Shown: positions 52,949-64,000 of the stretch, one piece after another | How the letters are laid out: each line of letters begins with the position of its first letter | How positions within the stretch are numbered: position 1 is the stretch's first letter | Assembly: GCA_034359265.1 (NCBI GenBank) | Contig: CP136891.1 | Span: forward strand, 65,262,001 to 65,326,000 | From: Canna indica | Taxonomy: Eukaryota; Streptophyta; Magnoliopsida; Zingiberales; Cannaceae | Direction of reading: 5' to 3' | Length of the DNA stretch: 64,000 bases | Translations under genes and position numbers: made by a program | Notes under the pieces: generated by a model | What the model was told of the DNA's origin: nothing | The model's database searches: none | Seen by the model: the letters and a program-made list of their open reading frames with translations, nothing else

Positions 52949-54560
52949 CAGTGGCAGATCCAGAAAATTTTATTAGTGGGGGCGAACTAATACATAAATT
53001 TTTAAGACTTCAAATTCAACCTAATTTTGATAGCCGAACTCGACGAGTTTTCATGTTTTGAAATTGTTGCATAATTTTTTCGTTGTCAATGTTGTCAAAT
53101 ACTTCTTTCTCAATATATGTAACCAAACAATCATTTAACCATTCATCTCCCATCCGATTACGTAGTTTATTTTTAATTAAATTCATAGTAGAAAAATGTC
53201 TTTCAACATTCGTTATTGCAATAGGAAGAATCAATGCTAACTTCAAAAGTAAATAAATCAATGGGTAGACTTTATGTTTTCTTGTCTCAACTAATTTTAT
53301 AGAAAGGTCAACGGTCGTGTTCAAGTTTAAAAAATTATCATCTCAGTGGACATCTAAAATATAACTCTCAAGTTGATTATCTAAAATCATAAAATCTATA
53401 GTGGAAAACTCAGATGGATAGAATTTTGCAAGCTCAATCAATTTTTTATTATCAAATGAAATAAAATAGTCTTTTATACTCAAGCTTGCCACCGATGGAA
53501 GTAATTCAGTATTAGTCTCTGTGAACCTATTGTTAAGTTCCTGAAGTTGTCTATCAATCACTTATTAAAATAACTCAACCTGATAATGATGTAAATTTGA
53601 TGTTTTTTTTCCAATTTTCGTCTTGATCGTCCAGGAAGTACAAAGACATCATTCATATTTGGGAGGATAATCTCATGTTTTTTACAAAGGATAGAAACTT
53701 CATCCAATAAAGTGTTACATCCTTCATCTCTCATTAATTGCAATCTTCGTTTAAATACTTTTACTAATGACATTGCATTCACAATGTCCTGATCTTTTTT
53801 TTGTAGCGCTTGAGATAATTCATTAGTAATTTCTAAAATATTCTTCATCAAATGCAAAGTGAAAATATATTCAAAAGATTGCATTGAACTTAACAAATTA
53901 CGTGCTTGAGCTCTTTGATCTAAATTGGTACAATCAGTTTCAATAATTTCAAGAACATCCATAACAGAAGAGAACATATTGATCAAACTTAACAATGTTA
54001 AATAGTATGATCCCCAAATAGTATCTGCTGCTCTTTTAAGTGTTGTTTCTTGATTTAATCCACACCCAGTAGATATTTCATTATTTTTTAATGCTTCTAT
54101 TAGTTTTTTTGTTTGACTATACTAAGAATTTCTTGTCGCTTAGGTGAAACTCCAACCATACTTGTTAAATTTGCAACCAAAGTGAAAAGACAAGCAACTT
54201 CAACTTATTTTTTTGCAACTGCTACGAGTGCTCATTGTAATTGATGAGCAAAAGAATGAATATAAAAGGCACACTCATTTTCTTTCAATATCAGACTTTT
54301 AAGACCATGAAATTCTCCTTGCATATTACTAGCATCACCGTAGCCTTGTCTGCGTATTCTTGACATACTTAATTGATATTTTGCAAATAAAGATTCTAAG
54401 GTATTTTTCATTGATATTGCGGTGGTACTAGATATGTGAACAAGACCAAGAAAATGCTCAACTACATATCATTTCTTGTCAACATAGCGTAAAACAACTG
54501 GCATTTGCTCCTTAATTGAAATATCACGTGATTCATCAATTAAAATTGCAAAAAAATCAG
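52949..54560 (-). pseudogene. Tip100/ZMYM-like hAT transposase (DUF4371 + dimerisation domain), truncated
   Basis: The terminus CAGTGGCAGATCCAG at 52949 lies just beyond the stop. On minus from 54560: FAILIDESRDISIKEQMPVV, VVEHFLGLVHISSTTAISMK, RRQGYGDASNMQGEFHGLKS, LILKENECAFYIHSFAHQLQ: the RNase-H-like DUF4371 core. Then LINMFSSVMDVLEIIETD (53995 on), and at the end LALILPIAITNVERHFSTMN, KNKLRNRMGDEWLNDCLVTY, the dimerisation domain. Stops: after HQLQ, VAKK, FNK and DVH. The N-terminal zinc finger is missing; sequence changes at 54560 to ACT-gene intron. Confidence 0.9.
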
Positions 54561-55088
54561 TTTGGTTTGTTTTGTGTTTTCAGTTAGAATATGATGTTTA
54601 GGATTTTGAGGATTTTCGTTTGTTGTTTTTTTTAGTCTGACAGGGATTTGCATGTCGATTTTCATTGGTTTTCATGAAAGTAGTTTTAATTAGACTTAGG
54701 TACCACTTCATAATTGCTATTGTCATTTCATCAGTGTAGGGTTCTTTGTTTCATATTGCTGAAATCTTTTTCTGGAAGATTTATGTTACAGATTCTTCAA
54801 ACCATCTCTTTTCCCGATCAGATTTCTATACCATGTTTTCTCCTTGTAATGTGGATGGTTATGAATTTTATAGTTTCCTCTTTGAACCTTTCTTTTGCTC
54901 TTCTTTTCAGATATATAACATTTTTTAATTTATTTTGGGAACCATTAGTTAGGAGTTCTGTTTTCTCTCCCATTATAATGCATTTCCATTTTTCTATTTA
55001 TAATGCATTTCCATTTTTCTTCTTTTTCTACTTCCTTCTAAATAGTCTTTTAATTAGTAATAAAACTCTTTTACTTTTTAAACCACAG

Positions 55089-55532
55089 AATTATCATTGA
55101 TAATGATGCACTGCGAAGATGCTACAGTTGTCCAGGTAAATAAGATTTTGATACAATGTGATTTTTTTTTTTAAGGGGGTGTTTTACTTAAATTTTGATA
55201 CAATGTGATTTGTATAGAGCTTCTTAAACTTCATTTTTTCATAGGTGGATTATGTTCATAAACATGGGATCCTCCTAGAAGTCTAGAACTTGTTCAAGTC
55301 CTTATTGATCTGAATCTTATTATCAAGAAGACCTATAAAACTTCAGATGGAAGTTGGTCCATGGATGGTGAGTTCTTTTGCAATTTCTTCTTTAGAATAC
55401 TAGACTACTTCTTACGACTAATTTCTTTTCATAATTCTATCAACTTATTCATTGTTAATTTCAGTCATCAATGTAACTGATCGTGAGGGCAAAAAACTCA
55501 AAGATGAGAATATTCTCAACAGTTTAAAGGGG
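55089..55532 (+). pseudogene. ACT-domain repeat protein (ACR type) fragment, three exons
   Basis: 55089-55135 reads IIIDNDA then, one frame off, CEDATVVQ with a GTAAAT donor. 55245-55367 reads VDYVHKHGILLEV, stop, then in another frame LVQVLIDLNLIIKK and SDGSW with a GTGAG donor. 55465-55532 reads VINVTDREGKKLKDENILNS with a GTAAGT donor. This is the first ACT domain of plant ACR proteins (VVID.NACE.ATVIQVDS.NKHG.LLEVVQVL.DLNL.I.KAYISSDG.WFMDVF.V.D..G.K), thought to sense amino acids. Frameshifts and the stop make it a pseudogene; three more ACT domains are absent. Its following intron is the amplified repeat. Confidence 0.8.
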
Positions 55533-58500
55533 GTAAGTATTATCTTTTGATCTTTCTTTTAAGACAGAAAATTTCTTCTATTTTAGCAATTTCTCTTTCA
55601 GAACAAGTAGAACCTCACAAGCATATTTTGTAAACTAAATTTGATTTTTTTTTCTTAACATCCCAAACTCTTTTTAGAATGATCCTTGGCATGCTAGTTT
55701 TAATAATTGATACTGCCTGCATTTTAGTATGTTTTGCTCTTCCACTATAACAAAATTCATTTTAAGCTGTAGTTGGTTAGCTCAAAATGAATTTTGGGTC
55801 TTAGGTAGAATGGGTGAATACTGGCCACCATGTATCTTACCAACTAGTACTTGAAACCATTGTAGAATAAGAACCTGAGGTGTATATATACATATATCAA
55901 TTTTAAAGGATACTAATTCAAAATAAATAGTTGAAATTATGTAAATTTATTGACAAGCAATAACATCAGGGTAGTTCCTATGTGGGCAAATACAAGTAGA
56001 AATGGATAGAGGTAATTAAGTGTCCAGATCATTAGAATTTGCAGATAATTCTAGTAGGTTCTTATCCAGAATTATTATTATTTCTTTATTATCTTATAAT
56101 GTGCTTTAACACCAGTTTCTGATATAATAAGAGTTCGCACACGTAGGACAATCGTAACAATTGGTCTTCTTCAATAAAGAACTTGTCATTTAGTTAGAGT
56201 TCATAGTTATTGCATTCCTAGTGTGACCTTTTCAAATATAAAATTTATCTCAAAAATTATTTATGCTTAATTGCATGTTTTAATACTTTTTTATTTTAAA
56301 AATTATTTTCTTATTTAATCTAATGCTGCTATACTCAAAATGCTTGTTGTGTTTTTTGTATTTTGGTTTGAACTCAGTGTAATTACCCTGTCTTACTGGG
56401 TCATTATACTTAGCTTGATATTTTGTCCAATTTGGTACTGAATCCTTATTTGATTTCTACTCTGCATCATTTTATATTTGATTTCAACTCTCCATCATTT
56501 TATACACAAATTCTATCCTAAAATAAATTAATCCTACTCCTGACATTACCACCCTGAACATTGTTATAAATCCTAATCTGCAATAAGCAATAAATGTTAT
56601 TTCGTTGCTATAAATCCTAATCTGCAATAAGACAAATTTTATCATTGTTGTAAAGATAACATATCAACGTAAGCAGTAAAGATAACCTGTAAATGTTATT
56701 TCATTCACGTAAAACCATTTTTGTCAACTGTTTAAAGGGGGTAATTAGTATTATCTTTTGATCTTTCTTTTATGACAGAATTTTTTTTTCTATTTTTGCA
56801 ATTTCTCTTTCTGAACAAGTAGAACCTCACAAGCATATCTTGTAAACTAAATTTGATTTTTTTTCTTAACATTCCAAACTCTTTTTAGAATGATCCTTGG
56901 CATGCTAGTTTTAATAATTGATACTGCATGCATTTTAGTATGTTTTGCTCTTCCACTACAACAAAATTCATTTTAATCTGTAGTTGGTTAGCTCAAAATG
57001 AATTTTGGGTCTTAGGTAGAATGGGTGAATACTGGCCACCATGTATCTTACCAACTAGTACTTGAAACCATTGTAGAATAAGAACCTGAGGTGTATATAT
57101 ACATATATCAATTTTAAAGGATACTAATTCAAAATAAATAGTTGAAATTATGTAAATTTATTGACAAGCAATAACATCAGGGTAGTTCCTATGTGGGCAA
57201 ATACAAGTAGAAATGGATAGAGGTAATTAAGTGTCTAGATCATTAGAATTTGCAGATAATTCTAGTAGGTTCTTATCCAGAATTATTATTATTTCTTTAT
57301 TATCTTATAATGTCCTTTAACACCAGTTTCTGATATAATAAGAGTTCGCACACGTAGGACAATCGTAACACTTGGTCTTCTTCAATAAAGAACTTGTCAT
57401 TTAGTTATAGTTCATAGTTATTGCATTCCTAGTGTGACCTTTTCAAATATAAAATTTATCTCAAAAATTATTTATGCTTAATTGCATGTTTTAATACTTT
57501 TTTATTTTAAAAATTATTTTCTTATTTAATCTAATGCTGCTATACTCAAAATGCTTGTTGTGTTTTTTGTATTTTGGTTTGAACTCAGTGTAATTACCCT
57601 GTCTTACTGGGTCATTATACTTAGCTTGATATTTTGTCCAATTTGGTACTGAATCCTTATTTGATTTCTACTCTGCATCATTTTATATTTGATTTCAACT
57701 CTCCATCATTTTATACACAAATTCTATCCTAAAATAAATTAATCCTACTCCTGACATTACCACCCTGAGCATTGTTATAAATCCTAATCTGCAATAAGCA
57801 ATAAATGTTATTTCGTTGCTATAAATCCTAATCTGCAATAAGACAAATTTTATCATTGTTGTAAAGATAACATATCAAAGTAAGCAGTAAAGATAATCTG
57901 TAAATGTTCTTTCATTCACATAAAACCATTTTTGTCAACTGTTTAAAGGGGGTAATTAGTATTATCTTTTGATCTTTCTTTTATGACAGATTTTTTTTTC
58001 TATTTTTGCAATTTCTCTTTCTGAACAAGTAGAACCTCACAAGCATATCTTGTAAACTAAATTTGATTTTTTTTCTTAACATTCCAAACTCTTTTTAGAA
58101 TGATCCTTGGCATGCTAGTTTTAATAATTGATACTGCCTGCATTTTAGTATGTTTTGCTCTTCCACTACAACAAAATTCATTTTAAGCTGTAGTTGGTTA
58201 GCTCAAAATGAATTTTGGGTCTTAGGTAGAATGGGTGAATACTGGCCACCATGTATCTTACCAACTAGTACTTGAAACTATTGTAGAATAATAACCTGAG
58301 GTGTACATATACATATATCAATTTTAAAGGATACTAATTCAAAATAAGTAGTTGAAATTGTGGAAATTTATTGACAAGCAATAACATCAGGGCAGTTCCT
58401 ATGTGGGCAAATACTAGTAGAAATGGATAGAGGTAATTAAGTATCCAGATCATTAGAATTTGCAGATAATTCTAGTAGGTTCTTATCCAAAATTATTTTG

Positions 58501-59535
58501 TTTTCTTCATTAACTTATAACATGCTTTAACACCAGTTTCTGATATAACAAGAGTTCGCACAAGTAGGATAATCGTAACACTTGGCCTTCTTCAATAAAG
58601 AACTTGTCATTTAGTTAGAGTTCATAGTTATTGCATTCCTAGTGTGACATTTTCAAATATAAAATTTATCTTAGGAATTTTATATGCTTAATTGCATGTT
58701 TTTTTACTTTTCTATTTTAAAAATTATTTTCTTATTTAATCTAATGCTGCTATACTCAAAATGCTTGTTGTGTTTTTTGTATTTTGGTTTGAACTCAGTG
58801 TAATTAACATGTCTTAGTGGGTCATTATCCTTAGCTTGATATTTTGTCCAATTTGGTACTGAATCCTTATTTGATTTTTACTTTGCATCATTTTATATTT
58901 GATTTCTACTCTGCATCATTTTATACACAAATTCTAACCTAAGACAAATTAATTCTACTCTTGACATGACCACCCTGAGCATTGCTATAAAGCCTAATCT
59001 GCAATAACCAGTAAATGTTATTTCGTTGCTATAAATCCTAATCTACAATAAGACAAATTTTATCGTTGCTGTAAAGATAACATGTCAAAGTAAGCAGTAA
59101 AGAGAACCTGTAAATGTTATTTCGTTCACGTAAAAAAAATTTTGTCAACAGTTTAAAGGGGATAATTAGTATTATCTTTTGATTTTTCTTTTAAGACAAA
59201 AACTTTCTTCTATTTTTGCAATTTCTCTTTCTGAACAAGTAGGACCTCACAAGCATATCTTGTAAACTAAATTTGATTTTTTTTCTTAACATTCCAAACT
59301 CTTTTCGGAATGATCCTTGGCATGCTGGGTTTAATATTTGATTTCTTGTGCATTTTAGGATGCTTTGCTCTTCCACTACAACAAAATTCATTTTAAGCTG
59401 CAGTTGCTTAGCTCAAAATGAATTTTGGGTCTTAGGTAGAATGGGTGAATATTGGCCACCATATATCTTACCAACTAGTACTTGAAACATTGTAGAATAA
59501 GAACAGGTGTATATATACATATATCAATTTTAAAA
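55523..59535. repeat. 1.21-kb tandem repeat, three copies plus a partial fourth
   Basis: The unit starts at TTTAAAGGGGG (ACR exon end and donor) and recurs at 55523, 56731, 57942 and 59152, spacing 1208, 1211 and 1210. Each copy holds the same AT-rich intron sequence (for example GAATGATCCTTGGCATGCTA, ATGGGTGAATACTGGCCACC). Copies 1 and 2 look closest; copy 3 and the partial 4 carry more changes. Copy 4 stops at about 59535 where the duplicated block begins. No coding capacity. The amplified unit is a host intron, not a known satellite. Confidence 0.95.
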
Positions 59536-60835
59536 AAAATTGATTGTAATTATTTTCATTTTATAGCAGTGAACCGTGGATTTAAATTAAGCGAGTTAGC
59601 AGAGTTTTCGGGGTGAAATTTGATAAGTTTCTAACTTAGAAAAATTTAGAGTTTATATTTATTATTTCTACAATTTGGCATGTCATGGTGAAAGTTGACC
59701 CCGAGACGAGTTCAACGGTTCGATCGGAACTCGAGTCAGATTTAAAATGGATTTATAGCGGGTTTTACAAGACGAGACTTAAGTGAGGGGTAAACTAGTA
59801 AATTGGGATGACATTTAACCTCAATATTATATATAGGCTAGGTTGTATGGCTGGGGTGCCGCACAGCATCCGAGGCGAGTTGGAGGGGGCGTCGGATGTG
59901 GGGGGAAACTCAAATCGAGGCCGGATTTCGCGAGTCTGCCTGAATTGATCGTCGGGAAACCTTGCATTCCTTCGTCCTTCTTGTTTGCTCAAGCCGGTTA
60001 GTGCTTTAATCTTCCTCTCCTTTGTTTTTTTACCCCAGTCGTCCTTCCCTGTTCAGCCGTGATTAGGAGAAGAAATCCCTAGTCTTGATTAATTTTGGTT
60101 GTAAATCTAACATGAAATTATTCTTATTAATGTATGAATTTATGTGATGATGGATCTTGTTAATGTTAAGATTACGTGGAAATCTTGTACCGCCCATGTC
60201 AAAAAAAATATCCCTGTTTTCTAGAGGTTATGCGGCTGCTACGAGAGGAATCAAATTCCTCATTTCATTGCTACAGTGGCCTGCTGCCACAGCTGAGGAG
60301 TTGCTGTAATAGGTGCAATTGAAACACATGCTATGGTTTCTCACTTGATTTCTATCAATTCTTATTCATGTGGGCTGCTACAAGAGAAATCAAGCTCCTC
60401 TTTCGTTGCTGCAGTGGCCGGCTGCTACAAGGAATTCAATTTTCTTATCATTTGCTTGCTTTTAGGTGGTTGTTCTGTGCACTTACTAATTGGTATCTTA
60501 TAGTAATGTTTCTTGGATATTACCTTGATAGTGTCATGATGTTCATATATGCATCTTGAATTGATGTTCATGCAATCTACCTACGTTCACTATAGGCTTC
60601 ATTTAAAGTAGAATAACAACAAGGTAAGGTAGAAAGATCCTAATCATAGACTCAACCAAAAAATCCTTAAAACAGTGAACATAATTGGCAAAACAGTGAA
60701 CATAGTTGGCAAAATGATGAACACAATTGCACCTCGAGATGAGGCCAGTCCTATGAGAAAGAGGGCATGAGAACAATTGATTAGCTACATGCATGAACTT
60801 ATTAAGTCCTTCTTAATGCATTCTTTTTATTTATC

Positions 60836-60944
<109 letters not shown>

Positions 60945-61110
60945 ATCAAAATGTAAAGTATGCTAGTTGTCTCGTATGGTAGACGCATGGTTGAATATTG
61001 GACTTTATATTATTTGGAATGGAAATTGTGATATGTGGCGATGCTTGGGCTAGTGTATGGCTATGGAATGACTATGCGCATGCGAGCTATGTGCATATTG
61101 AGGACCCTAG

Positions 61111-61884
61111 GGTGTTGTTTGGTTAGCGAAAATTATTTTCTGGTTTGGTTTCAGTGAAACTGAAAACTTGGTTTCGAAAACTTGGTTTTGGTTTCTAGTT
61201 TTCAGTTTTCTGAAAACCCGTTTGGTTAATAAAAACAACATCAGTTTTAGTTAGTTGAAACCAGTAAATATTTATTTGATTATAAAAAATAATATTAATT
61301 TTCCTTGAACATTTTTAGTAGTAATTAAATGTTTAGTTAGTTTACAAAATTAAATATTTGTTAATATGGTTACAAAATATTTAAATGATTTAATTAATTA
61401 AGTTATTGGTAATTTAAGATTTTTTTTTTCAATTAGATATAAAAATTAATTAATAGTTATTATAAAATTTCAAAAACAAAATAAGTCCAATGATCTAAAA
61501 TTAGGTTTGAGTCAATTAGATATAAATTGGTTTAATTATTTTATAAATTTAAGATAAAAGTTTAAGTTAAAAATGATGATTTTTATTTTTATTTTTAAAA
61601 ATTCGATATAGTTTGATTTATTTTTAAATTAATTAATTTTATAAAAAAATATTTATAATTACAAAGTTGTCATAACATTTTGATAACGAAACCGACAGTC
61701 TCGAAACCACAGAAAACAACATTCTGTTGTTTTCATTTTTATTAAGAAAACTGGTTTCATTTTCATTCTGGTTTCGATTCAGTTTCACGATAACACTAAA
61801 CCAAACACGTTTTCGTAAGCAGTTTTGATTTCAGTGAAACTGAAACCATGAAACCAGACTTGGTTTCGCTAACCAAACATGCCC
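61111..61884. mobile_element. PIF/Harbinger-like MITE, 774 bp
   Basis: Ends GGTGTTGTTTGGTTAGCGAAA and, inverted, GGGCATGTTTGGTTAGCGAA, sharing TGTTTGGTTAGCGAAA. Flanked by TAG on both sides (61108-61110, 61885-61887), while copy 1 of the duplication has a single TAG at 51522-51524: a natural empty site. The GG..TGTTTGGTTA end with a 3-bp target resembles Tourist/Harbinger MITEs, although those usually use TAA or TTA. The interior is AT-rich with GGTTTCAGT/ACTGAAACC palindromes and no coding capacity. Confidence 0.85.
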
Positions 61885-63305
61885 TAGGAGTCCCAAGGCA
61901 TTTTTTTTGGGTTTCATGAAATGTTATGTTATTTATTGTGGATTTATTATTGCTTGTTATATGGACATTGGTTGTGCTTGTGATTGTGGATCGGGAAGCT
62001 CGTCAGCTGCCACACTGACAACCAACTCGGGTGGCAAGAGCGGGAAGTACATTGAGACAGAGGTGACAGCGCCCGACTTATAGGACCGACGGGTCCCTGA
62101 ATTATTGGACCGACGGGTCCTTAGATATTGGACCGATGGGTCCCTAGACTGGGAAGCTCGTCAGTACTGCCACACTGACGACCGACCCGGGTGGCTTGCT
62201 TGAAAAATGAATGTGCTATAATGCTTACTTTATTTGAAATATTGGTTATGCACATTATGCTTATTCTTTACATGGTTGAAATGGTTTCATGCATTAGTAT
62301 TTATGTTCCGTTTGAAATGATGGTTAGGTTATTTGTTACCGTATATGAGTAGTTGATTATTACAATAATGTGTTGCTGGTGGACTTCTGTTATTAAACAT
62401 GGTTGATTGAAGGCTAAACTACTCACTAAGTCCTAGTTGGACTTACCCTTTATATTATTGTTGTTTTTCAGCCCCAGAGCGTGATTAGAAAGGTTCTGAT
62501 ATGTAGTAGCGCAGCTGGTGGCGTCAGGGACGACGGATCTCGTTACACGTCGTGGTCGGGGGATATGTTGGGTCCGTAGAGTCAGTTGTATTTCTTTAGA
62601 TAGATGGGTGTTTAAATTTTATTTCCTCATTTGAAAGTCAAAACTTCATATATGATTATTCGATTTATTTTATATGAATCTTAAAGATCTGAAATCATCA
62701 GATTATTTATTGATTGATTTTGGAATCTTGATCAATTATGTTTATTGTAAGAAAACTGGTCTTCTTTTATGATCTGTTCAAGGTTTCAATTTTTTTATTT
62801 GGTTATTATGATTGAGTAAGGCTTCGGAGTATATATAGTACTCTGGCTAGTCATGCCCAGATTTTGGGGTGTGACACAGGTTTTATCAACAAGGTAAAAC
62901 TCTAAATACTATCTTGATATATAAATGGATAACACTACAAGGATCCACTTTACGAATTATATTAATATTAATACTACATACAACACTAAAACATTAAGAA
63001 AAGCAAAACTAAGAGAAGCATAAGCACAAGCAAAGAGATGGAGCTCTACCTGGGATGACTTCGATCAGGTGGTCTCTAAATCTGAACTATAAGCTGTGGG
63101 GAGGGGAATGAGGAGTGCGGCGGCTTGTGGGTAGGGTTTAATAGTGGAGATGGGGAATCAATGAATTAGATTCCGACGAGGAGTGGGGAGATCGGGATTC
63201 ACGAAAGAGACGACGAAGAAGAGGCGGTCGACACAGCAGAGGGGATGGAGAGATCAGGGTCACTAGATGAAGTAATGGGGAGGAGAATGAGGAGTGCGAC
63301 AGTTG

Positions 63306-64000
63306 CAGTGGCAGATCCAGAAAATTTTATTAGTGGGGGCGAACTAATACATAAATTTTTAAGACTTCAAATTCAACCTAATTTTGATAGCCGAACTCGA
63401 CGAGTTTTCATGTTTTGAAATTGTTGCATAATTTTTTCGTTGTCAATGTTGTCAAATACTTCTTTCTCAATATATGTAACCAAACAATCATTTAACCATT
63501 CATCTCCCATCCGATTACGTAGTTTATTTTTAATTAAATTCATAGTAGAAAAATGTCTTTCAACATTCGTTATTGCAATAGGAAGAATCAATGCTAACTT
63601 CAAAAGTAAATAAATCAATGTGTAGACTTTATATTTTCTTGTCTCAACTAACTTTATAGAAAGGTCAACGATCGTGTTCAAGTTTAAAAAATTATCATCT
63701 CAGTGGACATCTAAAATATAACTCTCAAGTTGATTATCTAAAATCATAAAATCTATAGTGAAAAACTCAGATGGATAGAATTTTGCAAGCTCAATCAATT
63801 TTTTATTATCAAATGAAATAAAATAGTCTTTTATACTCAAGCTTGCCACCGATGGAAGTAATTCAGTATTAGTCTCTGTGAACCTATTGTTAAGTTCCTG
63901 AAGTTGTCTATCAATCACTTGTTAAAATAACTCAACCTGATAATGATGTAAATTTGATGTTTTTTTTCTAATTTCCGTCTTGATCGTCCAGGAATTACAA
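63306..64000 (-). pseudogene. Tip100-like hAT transposase, second copy (runs off window)
   Basis: Duplicate of 52949-53643: terminus CAGTGGCAGATCCAG at 63306, dimerisation domain LALILPIAITNVERHFSTMN and NRMGDEWLNDCLVTY (63681-63373), upstream part MIDRQLQELNNRFTETNTEL (63918-63700). It shares the inactivating stop after DVH with copy 1, so the gene was dead before duplication. Confidence 0.9.

Larger units (their letters stand above)
50005..53643. repeat. Segmental duplication, copy 1 (portion with a match in the window)
   Basis: From TGATTGTAATTATTTTC at 50005 through the solo LTR, spacer and Tip100-like pseudogene, this sequence is nearly identical to 59541-64000. The full unit presumably continues to 59535, so the period is about 9.54 kb, head-to-tail. 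Confidence 0.95.

Noticed and set aside
55523..59535. Possible CRISPR-like or satellite array
   Set aside because: Units are 1.21 kb of contiguous intron without spacers, in a plant nuclear genome; it is a tandem duplication.

Overview
The window is nuclear DNA of a flowering plant, most likely a eudicot. It is AT-rich, has spliced host-gene fragments with plant-type GT/AG introns (sucrose-phosphatase, acyl-CoA-binding kelch protein, mitochondrial pyruvate carrier, B2-type CDK, ACT-domain repeat protein, papain-like protease), and is dominated by plant transposon families (CACTA, Ac-like and Tip100-like hAT, MULE, Ty1/copia, chromodomain Ty3/gypsy, plant LINEs). I see no intact host gene; nearly everything coding is a transposon protein or a broken gene copy.

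Layout. 1-3.9 kb: fragments of an acyl-CoA-binding kelch gene and a sucrose-phosphatase gene followed by tandem subterminal repeats and a CACTA-type terminus (a possible gene-capturing CACTA element). 3.9-6.7 kb: decayed copia gag and LINE pieces. 7.3-34.7 kb: on the minus strand, remnant exons of a papain-like cysteine protease and a cystatin-like domain, apparently one gene. Its introns are filled by a gene-capturing hAT element (7569-10489, carrying mitochondrial pyruvate carrier and CDKB2 exons), a CACTA element (12034-17347), a plus-strand chromodomain gypsy element split by a 6.7-kb LINE (19377-26116), and a minus-strand chromodomain gypsy element (about 29.8-34.3 kb). 35.2-49 kb: a hAT transposase gene interrupted by a second hAT element (36747-47705). 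That element contains a copia element (37502-46558), which itself contains a truncated CACTA copy, a solo LTR and a hAT MITE. A long-TIR MULE (48121-49481) follows. 50-64 kb: a solo LTR (49984-52513), a Tip100-like hAT transposase pseudogene, an ACT-domain gene fragment, and an intron amplified as about 3.3 tandem copies of 1.21 kb. This roughly 9.5-kb block is duplicated head-to-tail; the second copy starts at 59541, runs off the window, and has gained a 774-bp MITE and a longer AT microsatellite.

Insertion order can be read from target-site duplications: 8 bp for hAT elements, 3 bp for CACTA, 9 bp for the MULE, 5 bp for the solo LTR, 17 bp for the LINE, and 3 bp for the Harbinger-like MITE with its empty site preserved in the other duplicate. 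The strongest points for follow-up are the two-gene hAT capture, the LINE with an antisense receptor-kinase 5' end, the TE-inflated protease-cystatin gene, and the recent tandem segmental duplication. All homology calls are from recognised protein motifs read by eye; no database search was run.
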